NCBI GenBank assembly: GCA_014529385.2
Contig: CM043958.1
Span: forward strand, 150,110,793 to 150,174,792
Direction of reading: 5' to 3'
DNA: 64,000 nt
Source of the DNA: Adiantum capillus-veneris
Taxonomy: Eukaryota; Streptophyta; Polypodiopsida; Polypodiales; Pteridaceae
Shown here one piece after another: positions 10,317 to 21,841 of this stretch. A program made the translations under genes and the position numbers. How positions within the stretch are numbered: the stretch's first letter is position 1; every line of letters begins with the position of its first letter. The notes below the pieces were generated by a model, which was not told where the DNA came from, did no database searches, and saw only the letters and a list, made by a program, of their open reading frames with translations.

Positions 10317-11723
10317 ATGGTTCTTACAGACCAAGACGACATGGAGTCAAGTCGAGTCGAGAGTTCAAATGCACGAGAACCAAAACTAACCAGTAGTAGT
10401 AGCAACACATGCACAATTGCAACAAAGCGAATTTTACAGCTCTATGGCTACATTGGAGATAAAGTTTTATATACATATCTAGAAGGCCATATGTATCTTA
10501 TGAGTGGCAAAAGCAGCACAGAAACCATGATCCTATTGATCATACTAAATCCAGATTCAGAGAACTCCCACATATTCATAGACTTCAATGGAGCTAGGTA
10601 TTTCAAGCTCAAAGATGAGGTGCAAATAGAAGTGCAAAAGATGGATCCAAGTGTTTATCCAGAAACCTGCACAAGCTCTCAAAGCATCCATTTAGTGCAT
10701 ATGCAATCAGGATTGTTGTACATGGATTACATTGGTCAAATCTATAGTTGAGAGCCAGTAATGGAAGATCCAACAGATCAGCCAATTGAGCCAATCTAAT
10801 TGGAGAACCGAGTCAAAAGACAGTATAAAGGTCAAGATGGAGCAATCTATGACCTGATGCTCATTGTTTTAAAAGAAGATGCCGACTTGGCGAGTACAGA
10901 AGCTGAAACTTCTCATCTAGAGCTTGATATGACAAAACCAAATGAAATACCAACAGTCATGGCGTATTTCTCAGATTGTGGAAGAAAAAGTGGGCATTTT
11001 CATGAAGATTGTCCAAGAAATCTAGACAACAGGGACACATCAACTACCAAGCAAATCATGAAGCAAACTGGAAATGTGAATCTTGATTTATCACCGAAGG
11101 TCAAAAAGAGTGTAAGGTTTGCAAATGATTATGCATCCACTGTCACAAGTGTGCAATCAGTCACGAGTCTAAGGGACACATCAAACAGAATGATATTTGC
11201 ATTATATGGTACACATAATTCATATGCACACTATGTGGACCAAAAATGGAAACTGAACAGAAAGGATTAACCATTGTTTGAACGGCCCACATTCCAGCTC
11301 ATAGAAGTGCATCCAGTGATAGATAAAGAAGGATGGTCCATTTCAGAGGAAAGAATCTATTATAGCCCATCCTCTCTAGAGCTGAAGGATATTACTCGAG
11401 TGAACCCAAAAATTTATTTAGAGCCAAACTCTCCTCCATCGAAAATCAAGCTTTGATGTTGTGACCAAACGAGCATATACTTTGACCAAAACAGTCGTAG
11501 ATATAGATGAGAGTCTAAGATCTATGATGACTTGGGTCTTGAAACCACAGAAGCTCATATCATAGGAGGCCCATGGGATATACAATATCAGGGCAAAGAT
11601 AATGCTATCTATAGCTTGACTTGGGGAATAATTTGTCATGTTTCACGGAGATACATAGGAAGCTATGCAAAAGGTTTGCAGATGCCAAACATCAACAATG
11701 TTACCCAAAGTGTGTCTTCATAA
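10317..11723 (+). pseudogene. Decayed 469-codon ORF with degenerate zinc knuckle, probably retroelement
   Basis: Four open segments (10317-10751, 10800-11270, 11274-11456, 11532-11723) all lie in one frame, separated by in-frame stops, so this was a single protein. A Cys/His cluster CGRKSGHFHEDC at about 10979-11014 resembles a gag zinc knuckle missing its first Cys. The pattern QYxGxDxAIYxL occurs twice, as QYKGQDGAIYDL near 10818 and QYQGKDNAIYSL near 11583, which suggests an internal duplication. A purine tract (11798-11810) follows about 75 bases later. I infer a gag-like ORF of a dead LTR element. I cannot name the family. Confidence 0.45.
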
Positions 11724-11797
11724 TCCCAAAAGGTGAGACTAAACCAGAGCCAAACAGTTTTGAACTCTCACAATCAAGCACGCTATAGTGATCACCC

Positions 11798-11810
11798 TAG
11801 GAAGGGGGGA
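11798..11810 (+). other. Polypurine-tract-like run
   Basis: TAGGAAGGGGGGA closely resembles the PPT at 61857-61869, but the following bases are GCTGCAAATCC and not TG directly, so the LTR junction is eroded or absent. Confidence 0.35.
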
Positions 11811-12172
11811 GCTGCAAATCCATCAAGCTTAGCTCTAGTACCATAAAATGCTACACCAATTAAAAGCCCAAGAATTTCTTGCCAGCAAACCCCTTCAAAT
11901 TAAAAACCATTGAAAGATCATATGGTTGCTGGAAGTTTCCCACTGACCCAGATCCCATCAAACTCTGTAGAAAAATGCTTCTTTGAAGATCATCAAGGGC
12001 AAAGTTTCAGCTGATCTCCACAAGTCAAAGTCAAAAGCCAACAAATCTAATAGTGTTAAAGCAATTGCATGTGACCAAGCTCACCCATGCATATCGAGAT
12101 GCAAATGGCAATGATTATCAGTAGGTTCATGGCCTTGATTATCAGCAGGTTGATGACCTTGTACAAGCCCCT

Positions 12173-14170
12173 ATGGATGTTAAACTTGGAGTCAAAGAAT
12201 ATCTGGAGATGAAACAAAGCCTTAAGTTACCAGAACAAGTGATAGATAGGTCTAAATCAACGGAAAAAACTCAAAAAGCTACACAAAGGTCACCACCAAA
12301 ATCTCCTCCGAAGAGACAGATTCCTCCAGAAATTATAGTGGATCTTCTAAGATCAAAAGTTACTCAAATGCAAACAATGCTCAGCATTTGTAAGAAAAAG
12401 GTGCAGTATCATAGTCATACGAGTCAACATCAACGAAAGCAGGTGATCAAGACAAAGCCAATGTAGAAAAAGCTCAACCCAAGGACACTACCACAACAAA
12501 ATCAATCAATACAGAAAGAAATCTTGAGAAAATCAAGTGCAACATCACCAGTGAAAACAAAGAAAAGTTGTCCACCAGTGAAGTAAAGCTAGATTTTCAG
12601 CTAGACAATAACCTCATGTCTTTTCGCACTTAGAAAAAATGTGGCCAACCACAGCTGGAAGATGCTCTTGAATTTGTGAGCATATCTAGAAACAAACAAG
12701 TAGAATGCTAGGGAATCATCTCCATCGCCATTCAAGTAGGTCCATAGATCATCACCACCCAATTTCATGTGATCACAACAAATGATCTTATAAATAACAT
12801 CATAGTGAGAATGCCAATGGCCCAGAAGATGTTAGAGATACGGAGTTCAAACATGACGGAGTCATCACAGACAACAAAGAATGAAGACCAAGACTGGTCA
12901 CTCATGGAGGACAGCACAGAGTCCTCAAGCACAGCTAAAATGGAGATTGATATCAAAGCATATCTTATTGAATATGATTCATATCCATCGGACATAAATC
13001 ATCAGAGCTTAAAGCAGATCAGGCATCAAGAAGTGCATATCAAATAGAGCAAAGAGCAACCATGAAAGCTATTGAGTAGATAATTCCACCAAGACAAGAA
13101 GTAAAGAAGATGAAAATTGCAGACACCCAGGTCGCAATAGGAAGTCCAAAGGTCATTCAATCATTACAAACAAAGTCAATAGATAGAATTCCTAATGGAA
13201 AATAGAGTCTCAAGTCACCTTCCATAGAGACACAGTTAGATCAAGATGAGACCATGGCAGAAGCAAGACAAAGATCTTCAAGAGAAGTGAAGATAACTAT
13301 AGTTCTTAGTAGTGTAAATGGAGCAAGTGTCAGATGCAATACCCTATTTGATAAATAAGTAGAGTGCAATATAATTGCAGAGAACATCCAAAGGATCCTC
13401 CAGCTCACTCCATGCAAACATGATAGAAAAACAATGCTAGGTATGCATACAGGTCAAAAAAACATGGTTGATATTCTTAGCATCCAAAAGCATGAAGAGC
13501 AGGTAAAGTTTAAAAAAAATCCTTCAAAAGAAATGCTTGTAGATGTCATCCTTGGACATCAGTGGTTAGACCAACACAAGGCCAGAGAAGATACAATGTT
13601 GATACTCTCTTTACCAAGTGTTAGCAAGCAACAAATATAGATATCATTAATGCTAGATTCAGAGTTGCAAAAGTCACAAGAATCAACGACAAATCTTGCA
13701 AACAAAGGTAAAGCCAAAGTGGACCTTCCATCGATTAGCCCCAAAGGTGTGACAACATATGCCTCTACATCAATGAACCCTCATGGATCAGATACTTCTA
13801 GCTAGTCAGACTTTCAAAACTTCAAGTCTGTCGTTGACCCAATTGAAACCTCTAAGAAGACATCCAAAAAAGCAAAGATATATCAGCCCAAGTACTCAAG
13901 AAAGCAAAAGGAAGTAAAGCAAGTGTTTGTTCAAAGCAATTTAGTCAAAATCAATGATGCGGTTTGGATTAAAGACTGGAAATCAACACATAAAAACAAA
14001 CACATGGGATGGATAGCATCACAATGGAGCTTAAAGGAACATGAGTACTATAGAGGTAACAAACATATATATATACCAAAACCTCAGGTAAGGGCATATG
14101 AAGTAACATCAAGTCCCTCCCAAGAAAGAAGACCCACAAAGTATCAACCTCAACAATGTCCTAGGATAAC
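12173..14170 (+). pseudogene. Gag-protease fossil of an LTR retroelement
   Basis: Broken plus-strand frames carry retroelement-like motifs in order. A Pro/Lys-rich segment with PPEIIVDLLRSKVTQM lies at 12305-12370. A segment with ISIAIQVGP and TTQFHVITT follows at about 12718-12785. The best remnant is an aspartic protease at about 13290-13575. There LFDK-stop-VECNIIAE occupies the place of the usual D-T/S-G active site, and VDVILGHQWLDQH, about 70-75 residues later, matches the conserved ILG motif near the protease C-terminus. Several stops and frame changes show it is dead. A further open piece (13923-14190, with VWIKDWKSTHKN) is unassigned and ends where the chromovirus LTR begins. Its relation to the 10317-11723 frame is unclear. 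Confidence 0.45.
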
Positions 14171-14189
14171 TAAGCAGCAAGTATACAAC

Positions 14190-15670
<1,481 letters not shown>

Positions 15671-15682
15671 TTACCTCTCTCT
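15671..15682 (-). other. Probable polypurine tract of the chromovirus
   Basis: On the minus strand AGAGAGAGGTAA lies directly before the LTR start TGTTATAATAA. It is short and rather weak, but correctly placed. Confidence 0.5.
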
Positions 15683-16080
15683 ATAAATCATAGTCGTCCT
15701 TGACTATGAGGTAGAGAAGATAAAGCCTATTCATTAGTCCTTTTTCTAGCGGGTAGAGGACTCCTATGTTACCCTACGACATCGTTCCAGAATGGATGAC
15801 TAATCCATTTGTCGCTTGAGAGCCTAAGCTGCCGCAAGCATGTATGCACATTAGTCCTATCAATCTTCCATAGTAGAGTGACAAAGCTCTACTTGGTGTT
15901 TGGGAGACGTCGTCTGCACAAACTTGATTCTAAGCATGCATACTACTTCACATTTGTGCACAATAAAGAAAAAGAGAGTCTTATAAGACAAAAACTTTGT
16001 TCATTTTAAACATTTTTACATTTTCTTACTTTAGGGAAGCATTGTAAGCATTGACAAGGTTTAGGGTATCCTTTAATTGT
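15683..16080 (-). other. 3' untranslated region of the chromovirus
   Basis: It lies between the chromodomain frame and the polypurine tract. No coding motif seen. Confidence 0.5.
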
Positions 16081-16325
16081 ATGCATTGCATCCATCTAGC
16101 ATCTTCAAAAGGATAATTCTTAAACTTAATAAAATATCATCGAATAGTCTTACCGCCTCTTAATACCTTGTCTTCATGTCGGAGAATGGACTCGGGCTGC
16201 AACACCTCTTCTTGGTCCTTGATCTCCGGTGGGTCTTCAATAGTTGGTTCTTCAGGTGGCTCTCCTTTGTAAGCCTTTAGTAGGATCACATGGAAAGCAT
16301 TGTGTATGATCCAATGGATGGGCAA
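16080..16325 (-). pseudogene. Chromodomain and integrase C-terminus of the chromovirus
   Basis: Read on the minus strand, PIHWIIHNAFHVILLKAYKG corresponds to the conserved stretch after the integrase core (usual form: hPVFHVSLLK). After a Glu/Pro-rich linker comes VLRGGKTIR, a stop, then YFIKFKNYPFEDARWM, which fits the chromodomain core pattern YLVKWKGYxxEEATWE. Chromodomains are thought to direct integration to particular chromatin. The in-frame stop and the K-N in place of K-G show decay. Confidence 0.75.
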
Positions 16326-16504
16326 CTTGAGTTAATAGGCTATCTCATTGATTGGCCTAAGAATCTGGAAGGGACCATAGTACCTTTTTGCTAACTTAGC
16401 ATAGTACTTTTGGTGTCCTCTACGATTCTTGCCCGTTGTGTGCCTTAATCAAGCCTTGGGAAATTTAAGTAAGACCCAATCATTTTCTTCAAAGGCTTGG
16501 GATC

Positions 16505-16726
16505 TTATGTGCTTATCAGCAGTAGCCTTTTGCCTTTGCTATGGGATAGAGATAGCATCCTTAGTCTTTTGGAAAGATTCTTGTAGGTCTCGGATATACT
16601 CATCTGCACAACGAAGATCTTCCCATTTACCTTAAGTAGCAGGGGACTTTTTGATCTTCCCTCAATTACCTCCAAAGGTGCTTTTCCCGTGGAAGTATGT
16701 ACAGTGTTATTGTAGGCATACTCCAC
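16505..16726 (-). pseudogene. Integrase C-terminal segment of the chromovirus
   Basis: The open frame begins MEYAYNNTVHTSTGKAPLEV, which fits the conserved gypsy sequence (EFAYNxSxHxSTGxSPFEV) just after the DDE core. It then shifts frame. It sits between the core at 16800-17477 and the chromodomain, so the domain order is preserved. Confidence 0.75.
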
Positions 16727-16799
16727 TAAGGGTAAGTACTTCTCCCATTGGACCTTTAATCTACTTCCATTACATAGGCTTTTAGTAGATCAAGAATTG

Positions 16800-17477
16800 T
16801 TAGGTTAGCTTTTCACTTTGGCCATACGTTTGCGAGTGATAGGCTAAAGAGAAATTTAGCCTTGTCCCTAAATTCTCAAAGAGATCCTTCCAGAAATTAC
16901 TGGTCATTCTAGGATCTCTATCCAACACTGTGGACATTGGCAAGCCATGGTACTTGAAGATTTGTGAAATGAAGACGGTTGCCATTTGATGGGCTTTGAT
17001 AGTCTTTTTGACATGTATAAAATGAGCTTGTTTACTAAACCTGTCTACTGTCACCCATATTCCCGTATTCCCATGGATAGACTTAGGCAATCCAACAATA
17101 AAATCCGTGGATATGCTCTCCCATGGTGAATTAGGGATTGGAAAAGGTTGAAGCAATCCAAGTTGCTTCCCTCTATCAAACTTTGTCTTTTGGCATACCA
17201 CACATTTAGAAACATACTCTTGTATGTTTGCTTTCATGGTAGGCCAATAGAAATATGTTTCAATCCCTTTTAGGGTAGATTGAATCCCTCTATGCCCCAC
17301 ATAAGGAGGAGCATGAAATTCATACACTACTTTCTCACGTAGTGAGTTAGTAACACATAGTCTATTGCCGTAGAGAAGATAACCATCTTGTATGGTAAAT
17401 GGTCCCTCTTTCTTCCCTAGTGCAAGGGCTGAAATCAAATCTCTAAAATCGGGATCAATAGCATACTCATCTATCAT
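16800..17477 (-). pseudogene. Integrase core of the chromovirus
   Basis: The 225-residue frame has the zinc-binding HHCC region (HAPPYVGHRG, then CVVCQKTK) and the RNase H-like catalytic core. The acidic triad is visible as D in STDFIVGLP, D in LDRDPRMTS and E in GQSEK. The usual TDGQ before the catalytic Glu reads TYGQ here. Integrase joins retrotransposon cDNA to target DNA. The frame ends soon after the Glu, continuing in another frame at 16726. It is separated from RNase H by the insert at 17555-18014. Confidence 0.88.
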
Positions 17478-17554
17478 AGAAGATAGATCATTGTGAGTTG
17501 CTATGGAGACCGCATTTACTCTTGGCCATCTTGAGAGTGCATTGGCTACTTGAT

Positions 17555-18014
17555 CATTAGGAAAATTTTGAGCTCATTTTTCGGCCTTTTAAGAGTGCCA
17601 CATCATCAAAGTTGTACAAAAGAAATCAACCCAATAGACCCCTCTAAATATTGCTTAGAACCCCATGATATGACCTATCATTGGAAAGTTCTTGAAAAAT
17701 GGATTCTAAAGAGCCAAGGTCTGAAAATTTTGGATGACTTCTATGAAAGTTATGCCATTTTTTTTCAATCAGCCAGGTTTTGTTACCGTTACAATAATCT
17801 AAAATCACCTTTTTTTAGATCTACATGAAGGGAATGTCCGATACATGCATGCTATATATCAATAGATAGCATTTGAAGAGTAGATTCTAAATATCCAACC
17901 TCCGACAGGTTTGGATCTTATTTGCAAAAAAATTACCGATCCCCACTTTTTGAAAGTTATGCCACATCAACAATTCTTACAAGGCCCATTTTTGAGTCCA
18001 AACTTTTCCTAATG
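17555..18014. mobile_element. 460-bp inverted-repeat (MITE-like) insert in the chromovirus
   Basis: CATTAGGAAAA at 17555 is mirrored by TTTTCCTAATG ending at 18014, and similarity extends imperfectly over ~40 bases (CTCA..., GGCCTT.TAAGA). It breaks the polyprotein exactly between the RNase H tail (HIAHIAGTH) and the conserved DQVANALSR that normally follows, so the insertion is certain by context. It codes for nothing recognisable. Internally, GAAAGTTATGCCA recurs. A target duplication could not be fixed, so the superfamily is unknown. Confidence 0.7.
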
Positions 18015-18099
18015 TATGCGTGCCAGCAATGTGAGCAATATGAAAATGAAATTGCGAAAGGAAATTTTCCCACTTCATTTGTTTGTCGGAGAGCTTGGT

Positions 18100-18504
18100 C
18101 TACATCATGAAGTAATTAATACTTTGGTGATCCGTTCGCAGAATGAAAGGTGTACCCAATAAATAGTGCTTCCATGAGTCTAAGGCATGCAGAACTGTGA
18201 TGAGTTCCTTTTCATATATGCGTAGAGCTTGCTCAACAGGGTCAAGCCTTCGACTTTCATAGGCTATGCCGTGCCCTTCTTGGAGAAAAACAGCTCCAAG
18301 ACAATCACCACAAGCATCACATTGGACCTCAAATGGCTTTAAGAGATCCGGTAGTGTAAGCACATGTTGAGAGATAAGCTTTTCTTTAAGCTTTTCAAAA
18401 GCATTGTTCTCCTTGTCAGACCATGTACACTTAACGTTTTTCTTTGTTAGGTCATGTAATGGTCCTGCAATTTGTGAGAACTTTTCTATGAAGCCAGTAT
18501 GCAC
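18100..18504 (-). pseudogene. RNase H domain of the chromovirus
   Basis: The frame contains VQCDACGDCLGAVFLQEG (usual form: TDASxxGxGAVLxQ), then YEKELITVLHALDSWKHYLLG and FILRTDHQSINYFM, the conserved RNase H order in gypsy polyproteins. This enzyme removes the RNA strand from the RNA-DNA hybrid during reverse transcription. It overlaps the RT frame by ~50 bases in a different frame, so a frameshift lies near 18450-18500. A stop interrupts it near 18100, and the tail continues to 18014. Confidence 0.88.
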
Positions 18505-19208
18505 ACATACCTATAAAGCTTCTTAGTTCATGAAGATTCCTTGGTTTAGGCCATCCTTTTATCATCTCTAACTTTGATGGATCCATTTGGATGCCATCTT
18601 GAGAGATAATGTGACCTAAATACTGAATCTTTTGCAAGAAAAATTCACTTTTCTTTTTATTAACATAAAGTTTATTCTCTCTTAAGACTTGAAATATTAC
18701 CTGGAGGTGTTGCTTGTGTTCATATAGTAAATTAGAGTAGATGATAATATCATCAAAGAACACTCCAATAAAGGTTCTGTGAGGCTTGAATAGCTTCTCC
18801 ATCAAGCGGTTGAATGTGGCCGGTGCATTGGTCAAGCCAAAAGGCAAGACAATGTATTTGTAAAGACCAAACGTAGTGCAAAATGCGGTCTTTACAATGT
18901 CTTGATCAACTATCCCTATTTGATGATAGCCACTTTTTAGGTCAATCCTACTAAAGTAGGTGGACCCCTGTCGCTTATCAAATAGGTCTTCTACCCGTGG
19001 AACGGGAAACGTGTTTTTGATAGTGATCCTATTTAGTGCTCTATAGTCGACACACATACAATATGTGCCGTCTTTCTTTTTCACTAGTAACACGGGTGAG
19101 AAAAATGGAGATGAGCTAGGTCTAACCATGCCCTTTTCAAATAACTCATGCACTTGCTGCATAATCTTCTCTTGTTGAGCTTGAGAAAATCTATAAGGAG
19201 ATTCATTA
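18452..19208 (-). pseudogene. Reverse transcriptase of the chromovirus
   Basis: Canonical RT blocks are in order: LVKKKDGTYCMCVDYRALN, FSRIDLKSGYHQIGI, KTAFCTTFGLYKYIVLPFGL, NAPATFNRLM, the catalytic box GVFFDDIIIYS (Asp-Asp kept, Tyr-Val replaced by Phe-Phe), and QYLGHIISQDGI. Upstream, PPNESPYRFSQAQQEKIM is readable in this frame to about 19208. Before that the conserved LPPKRG region lies in another frame, so a frameshift separates protease from RT. The enzyme copies element RNA into cDNA. Confidence 0.9.
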
Positions 19209-19333
19209 GGTGGTGAACTTCATGGAAGGAGTTGTGGTCATCATTGCCTCGTTTAGGAGGTAGTTCACAAGGGACATTGTCAATAAAGACATCTTGAAAC
19301 CCCTTGAGAAAATTGGATAACTCTAATTCCTTG

Positions 19334-19756
19334 TTATTGTTTTATATTTTCTTTTGCTAAAGCATTAGGTTCATTTTGAGAATCTTTAACAAAAATCATG
19401 TACATGGAAATAGAGTTCTTTATTGACTTATTGAAAGCTTGCATATGTACAATGGGTATGGTGTTACCCATCTCTTTGGCATCTATGTATATATATTTTT
19501 CCTTGAACCTAAAGTAGATTCTCCTTTCAGGGAATTTAACATTGGCAGCGATGCGATCAAACCATGGTGCCCCTAGGATTACATCCTTGTGCTTGAGAGG
19601 AAAGATAAAGAAGTCCTCTTTGTACACATAGCTTTGGACATGGAGCCTCAATTTCCCAATTAAGGGAGTGACAGAAGCTTCTTGCCCCTTAAAAGCACCA
19701 TCTGCGGGTAGGACATCTCCCATCTCATAGGCTTGGATGCCTAGCTTGGTGGCCAA
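19334..19756 (-). pseudogene. Aspartic protease region of the chromovirus
   Basis: The frame holds the segment after the active site, ending in KHKDVILGAPWFDRI, the conserved ILGxxWL-type motif of gypsy proteases. The catalytic DTG/DSG region falls at the junction with the gag frame near 19760-19790. There an in-frame stop or frameshift separates the two (the plus strand reads TAGAACTAGGGTCAACGCG). The protease would cleave the polyprotein. Confidence 0.8.
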
Positions 19757-20581
19757 CTATGTGGATATGAAATTATGAGTAGAACTAGGGTCAACGCGAA
19801 TAAAAAAGCATCATGTTCTCTTACCTTTCCCCAAGCATGGCATAGAGGAGATACTTTGTGGTGAGCGTCCTCTTCTTGGATTTTGACCAAGGTAGCTCTA
19901 GGAGGCTCATGGTAGGTGTTCTTTTGGGGACAAGCACGGTACACATGCCCTTGCTCGCCGCACTTGAAACAACGGTTATCCTTGCGATAACGCTCAAGCT
20001 CTTCATGAGAGAGTTTATTTTTGCCTTTGTAAACTCCCTTCTCCTTAGCTTTGTTGTTATTGGAATTGCCCTTAGGAGACTTTTGGACATTGTCCTTCCC
20101 CTTAGGCTCATTGGAACCCTTGTTTTCCGTGGGCTTAGAATTTCTTTTAGCCCCTATTTGGAAATTGATTTGAGAAGCCACCATAGTATGGTGTATAACC
20201 GCAGATATAGTGTGTAACCTTTGGCAGTTGACATACTCCGCCATTTCTTCAGTTAAGCTTGCACAAAATTTTTGTTTTTCTCTCCAAAATCCATCTTTTT
20301 GAAGAAAGTGTCTTTGAGGTGTGAATCCCAAAACTTGTCTACATATTTGTGAACGGATTCATAGGGAGAGAGCTTCAAGATTTGCCATTCGGTGAGTACT
20401 TTTTCTTGGCATTGGTGGCCAAAAACTGCTTCATAATGGGAGCTCTTAAAGCTTTCCATGTTTGTGGAGCTTCACCATTGGACCATAGGCTAGAACACCA
20501 TTGCCTGGCGGACTTTTGAAAGTGCATAGCTATATGGCGTAGCTTAGAGGACTCTGTGAAGCCCTCATCTTCAAACGCCAC
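19741..20581 (-). pseudogene. Gag core and CCHC zinc knuckle of the chromovirus
   Basis: Three overlapping frames together give the gag. First is the retrotransposon-gag domain (HIAMHFQKSARQWCSSLW, TWKALRAPIMKQF). Next is LSPYESVHKYVDKFWD, then CASLTEEMAEYVNCQ. A Lys/Asn-rich linker leads to the perfect knuckle CFKCGEQGHVYRAC at about 19930-19971. Gag packages element RNA; the knuckle binds nucleic acid. At least two frameshifts break it. Confidence 0.85.
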
Positions 20582-20633
20582 ATCAAATTGTTAGATAAAG
20601 GCCAAGACTTTTTCTATAGCACCAAAGGTGCCA

Positions 20634-21474
20634 TCATCGCGGTAAGGAAAGAGATGCTCTTTCCTCCCTCTTTGAACTTCTTGAGCTTGGACCACCTCTT
20701 CCATGTGGCATAGGATTTCCTATGGCCTCTTCTTTTTTATGGTTCAAAAGTTGCACCATCGCTTTCTTCAGAGGATGAAGAATTTGAGGAAGATGGAGAA
20801 AAGGGTGACCTCTTTCTTGCCTTTTTCTTGCCTTGATCTTCTTTGTCTGTACCATCACTTTCATAAGAGGAAGAGGATGAAGAACATGGAGAAGAGGGTG
20901 TCCTATTTCTTTCCTTTTTTTTCTCTTGATTTTTGTCATCCCTCTTTGAATTATGGTGTGGAGAAGTGTGTGATGGTCTTCTCCGTTTAGGAGGTGATGG
21001 AGAGAGGTTAGCCCACCGTCTTTGTGGAGCCATCTCCGTCGAGGTGGCAAGAGACTCACTTCTTTCTCGTTCCTTTGGTGGGGGCTCTTGAATTCTCCTT
21101 TGAGAAGGAGAAGCATCATCAAGAAGCAAATTTTTGAGCCCTTCGTATGGATCCTCTTATTCTTCCCGAATCGGAGAGAGGCCTCTTTTGGGAGTCTCAC
21201 AAGGAGGATTCCTAGGTTCTGTCTTGTCACGGTGAGGAGTTTGGAGAATCCCATGAGCACGAAGCTGCCGTTGCACTTCACTTTGGAGGGATGGATTGCC
21301 CATGGCTTGTTGAAGCCTAGAAACAAGGTAGTTAACAAGCATAGGGGCATCATTAGTAGCCTCCTCATTAGCAAAATCAAAGCTATCAACATTAATTTCA
21401 CTCTCTTTACTATTGTCAACCATTCTAAAAACTTTTATGTGTAAAGTTTTTTTAGGTGGAATTTGGCACTTCAA
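20634..21474 (-). pseudogene. Gag N-terminal region, Ser/Arg-rich
   Basis: The gag frame seems to start near 21474 or at the Met around 21423 (MVDNSKESEINVDSF...). A segment ending SPIREE at about 21157 passes by frameshift into a low-complexity stretch (21129-20737) full of Ser, Arg, Lys and Pro, including SSSSSSYESDG and SSSNSSSSEESDG. It resembles nuclear SR-type linkers and is unusual for gag. It may be intrinsically disordered. Confidence 0.6.
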
Positions 21475-21828
21475 GCCCTAGTTGCTACTCCTCTTTACCC
21501 CTTTAGAAAAGCACTCAAGCTAGTGTACCCGTGGCTCGAATACCATTAATTACAAGGAATAGAAGAGAGGGTTGTTCAACACCAAAATAGAACCGTTTCC
21601 TTTCAAGCTTCTAATAGCTCAATAGTGGTTAAGACGTAGGCAAGCCCCGTAGGACTCCACTATTAAGACCATAGCTCTTGACGGTGATGCCTCGTTATCT
21701 GCACTAAGGCAGGTGCACTGCAAGGCTGAAAAATCCCTATTCTAATTACTCAATTGCAATTAATAGTACCAACCATTTATAGCTAGCTTGAGGACATCCC
21801 TTCTTGAGCAAGAAAAGAGAAACCTTGT
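21475..21828 (-). other. Leader between PBS and gag of the chromovirus
   Basis: No ORF. This is the expected untranslated and packaging leader of the element. Confidence 0.5.
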
Positions 21829-21840
21829 GCTCTGATACCA
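21829..21840 (-). other. Primer binding site (initiator Met tRNA type)
   Basis: The plus strand reads GCTCTGATACCA, so the element strand reads TGGTATCAGAGC. This is the standard plant PBS complementary to the 3' end of initiator Met tRNA. It lies one base from the LTR end at 21842. Confidence 0.9.
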
Positions 21841-21841
21841 A

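Noticed and set aside
21829-21840. tRNA-like sequence
   Set aside because: It is only the complement of a tRNA 3' end (a primer binding site). No cloverleaf is present.
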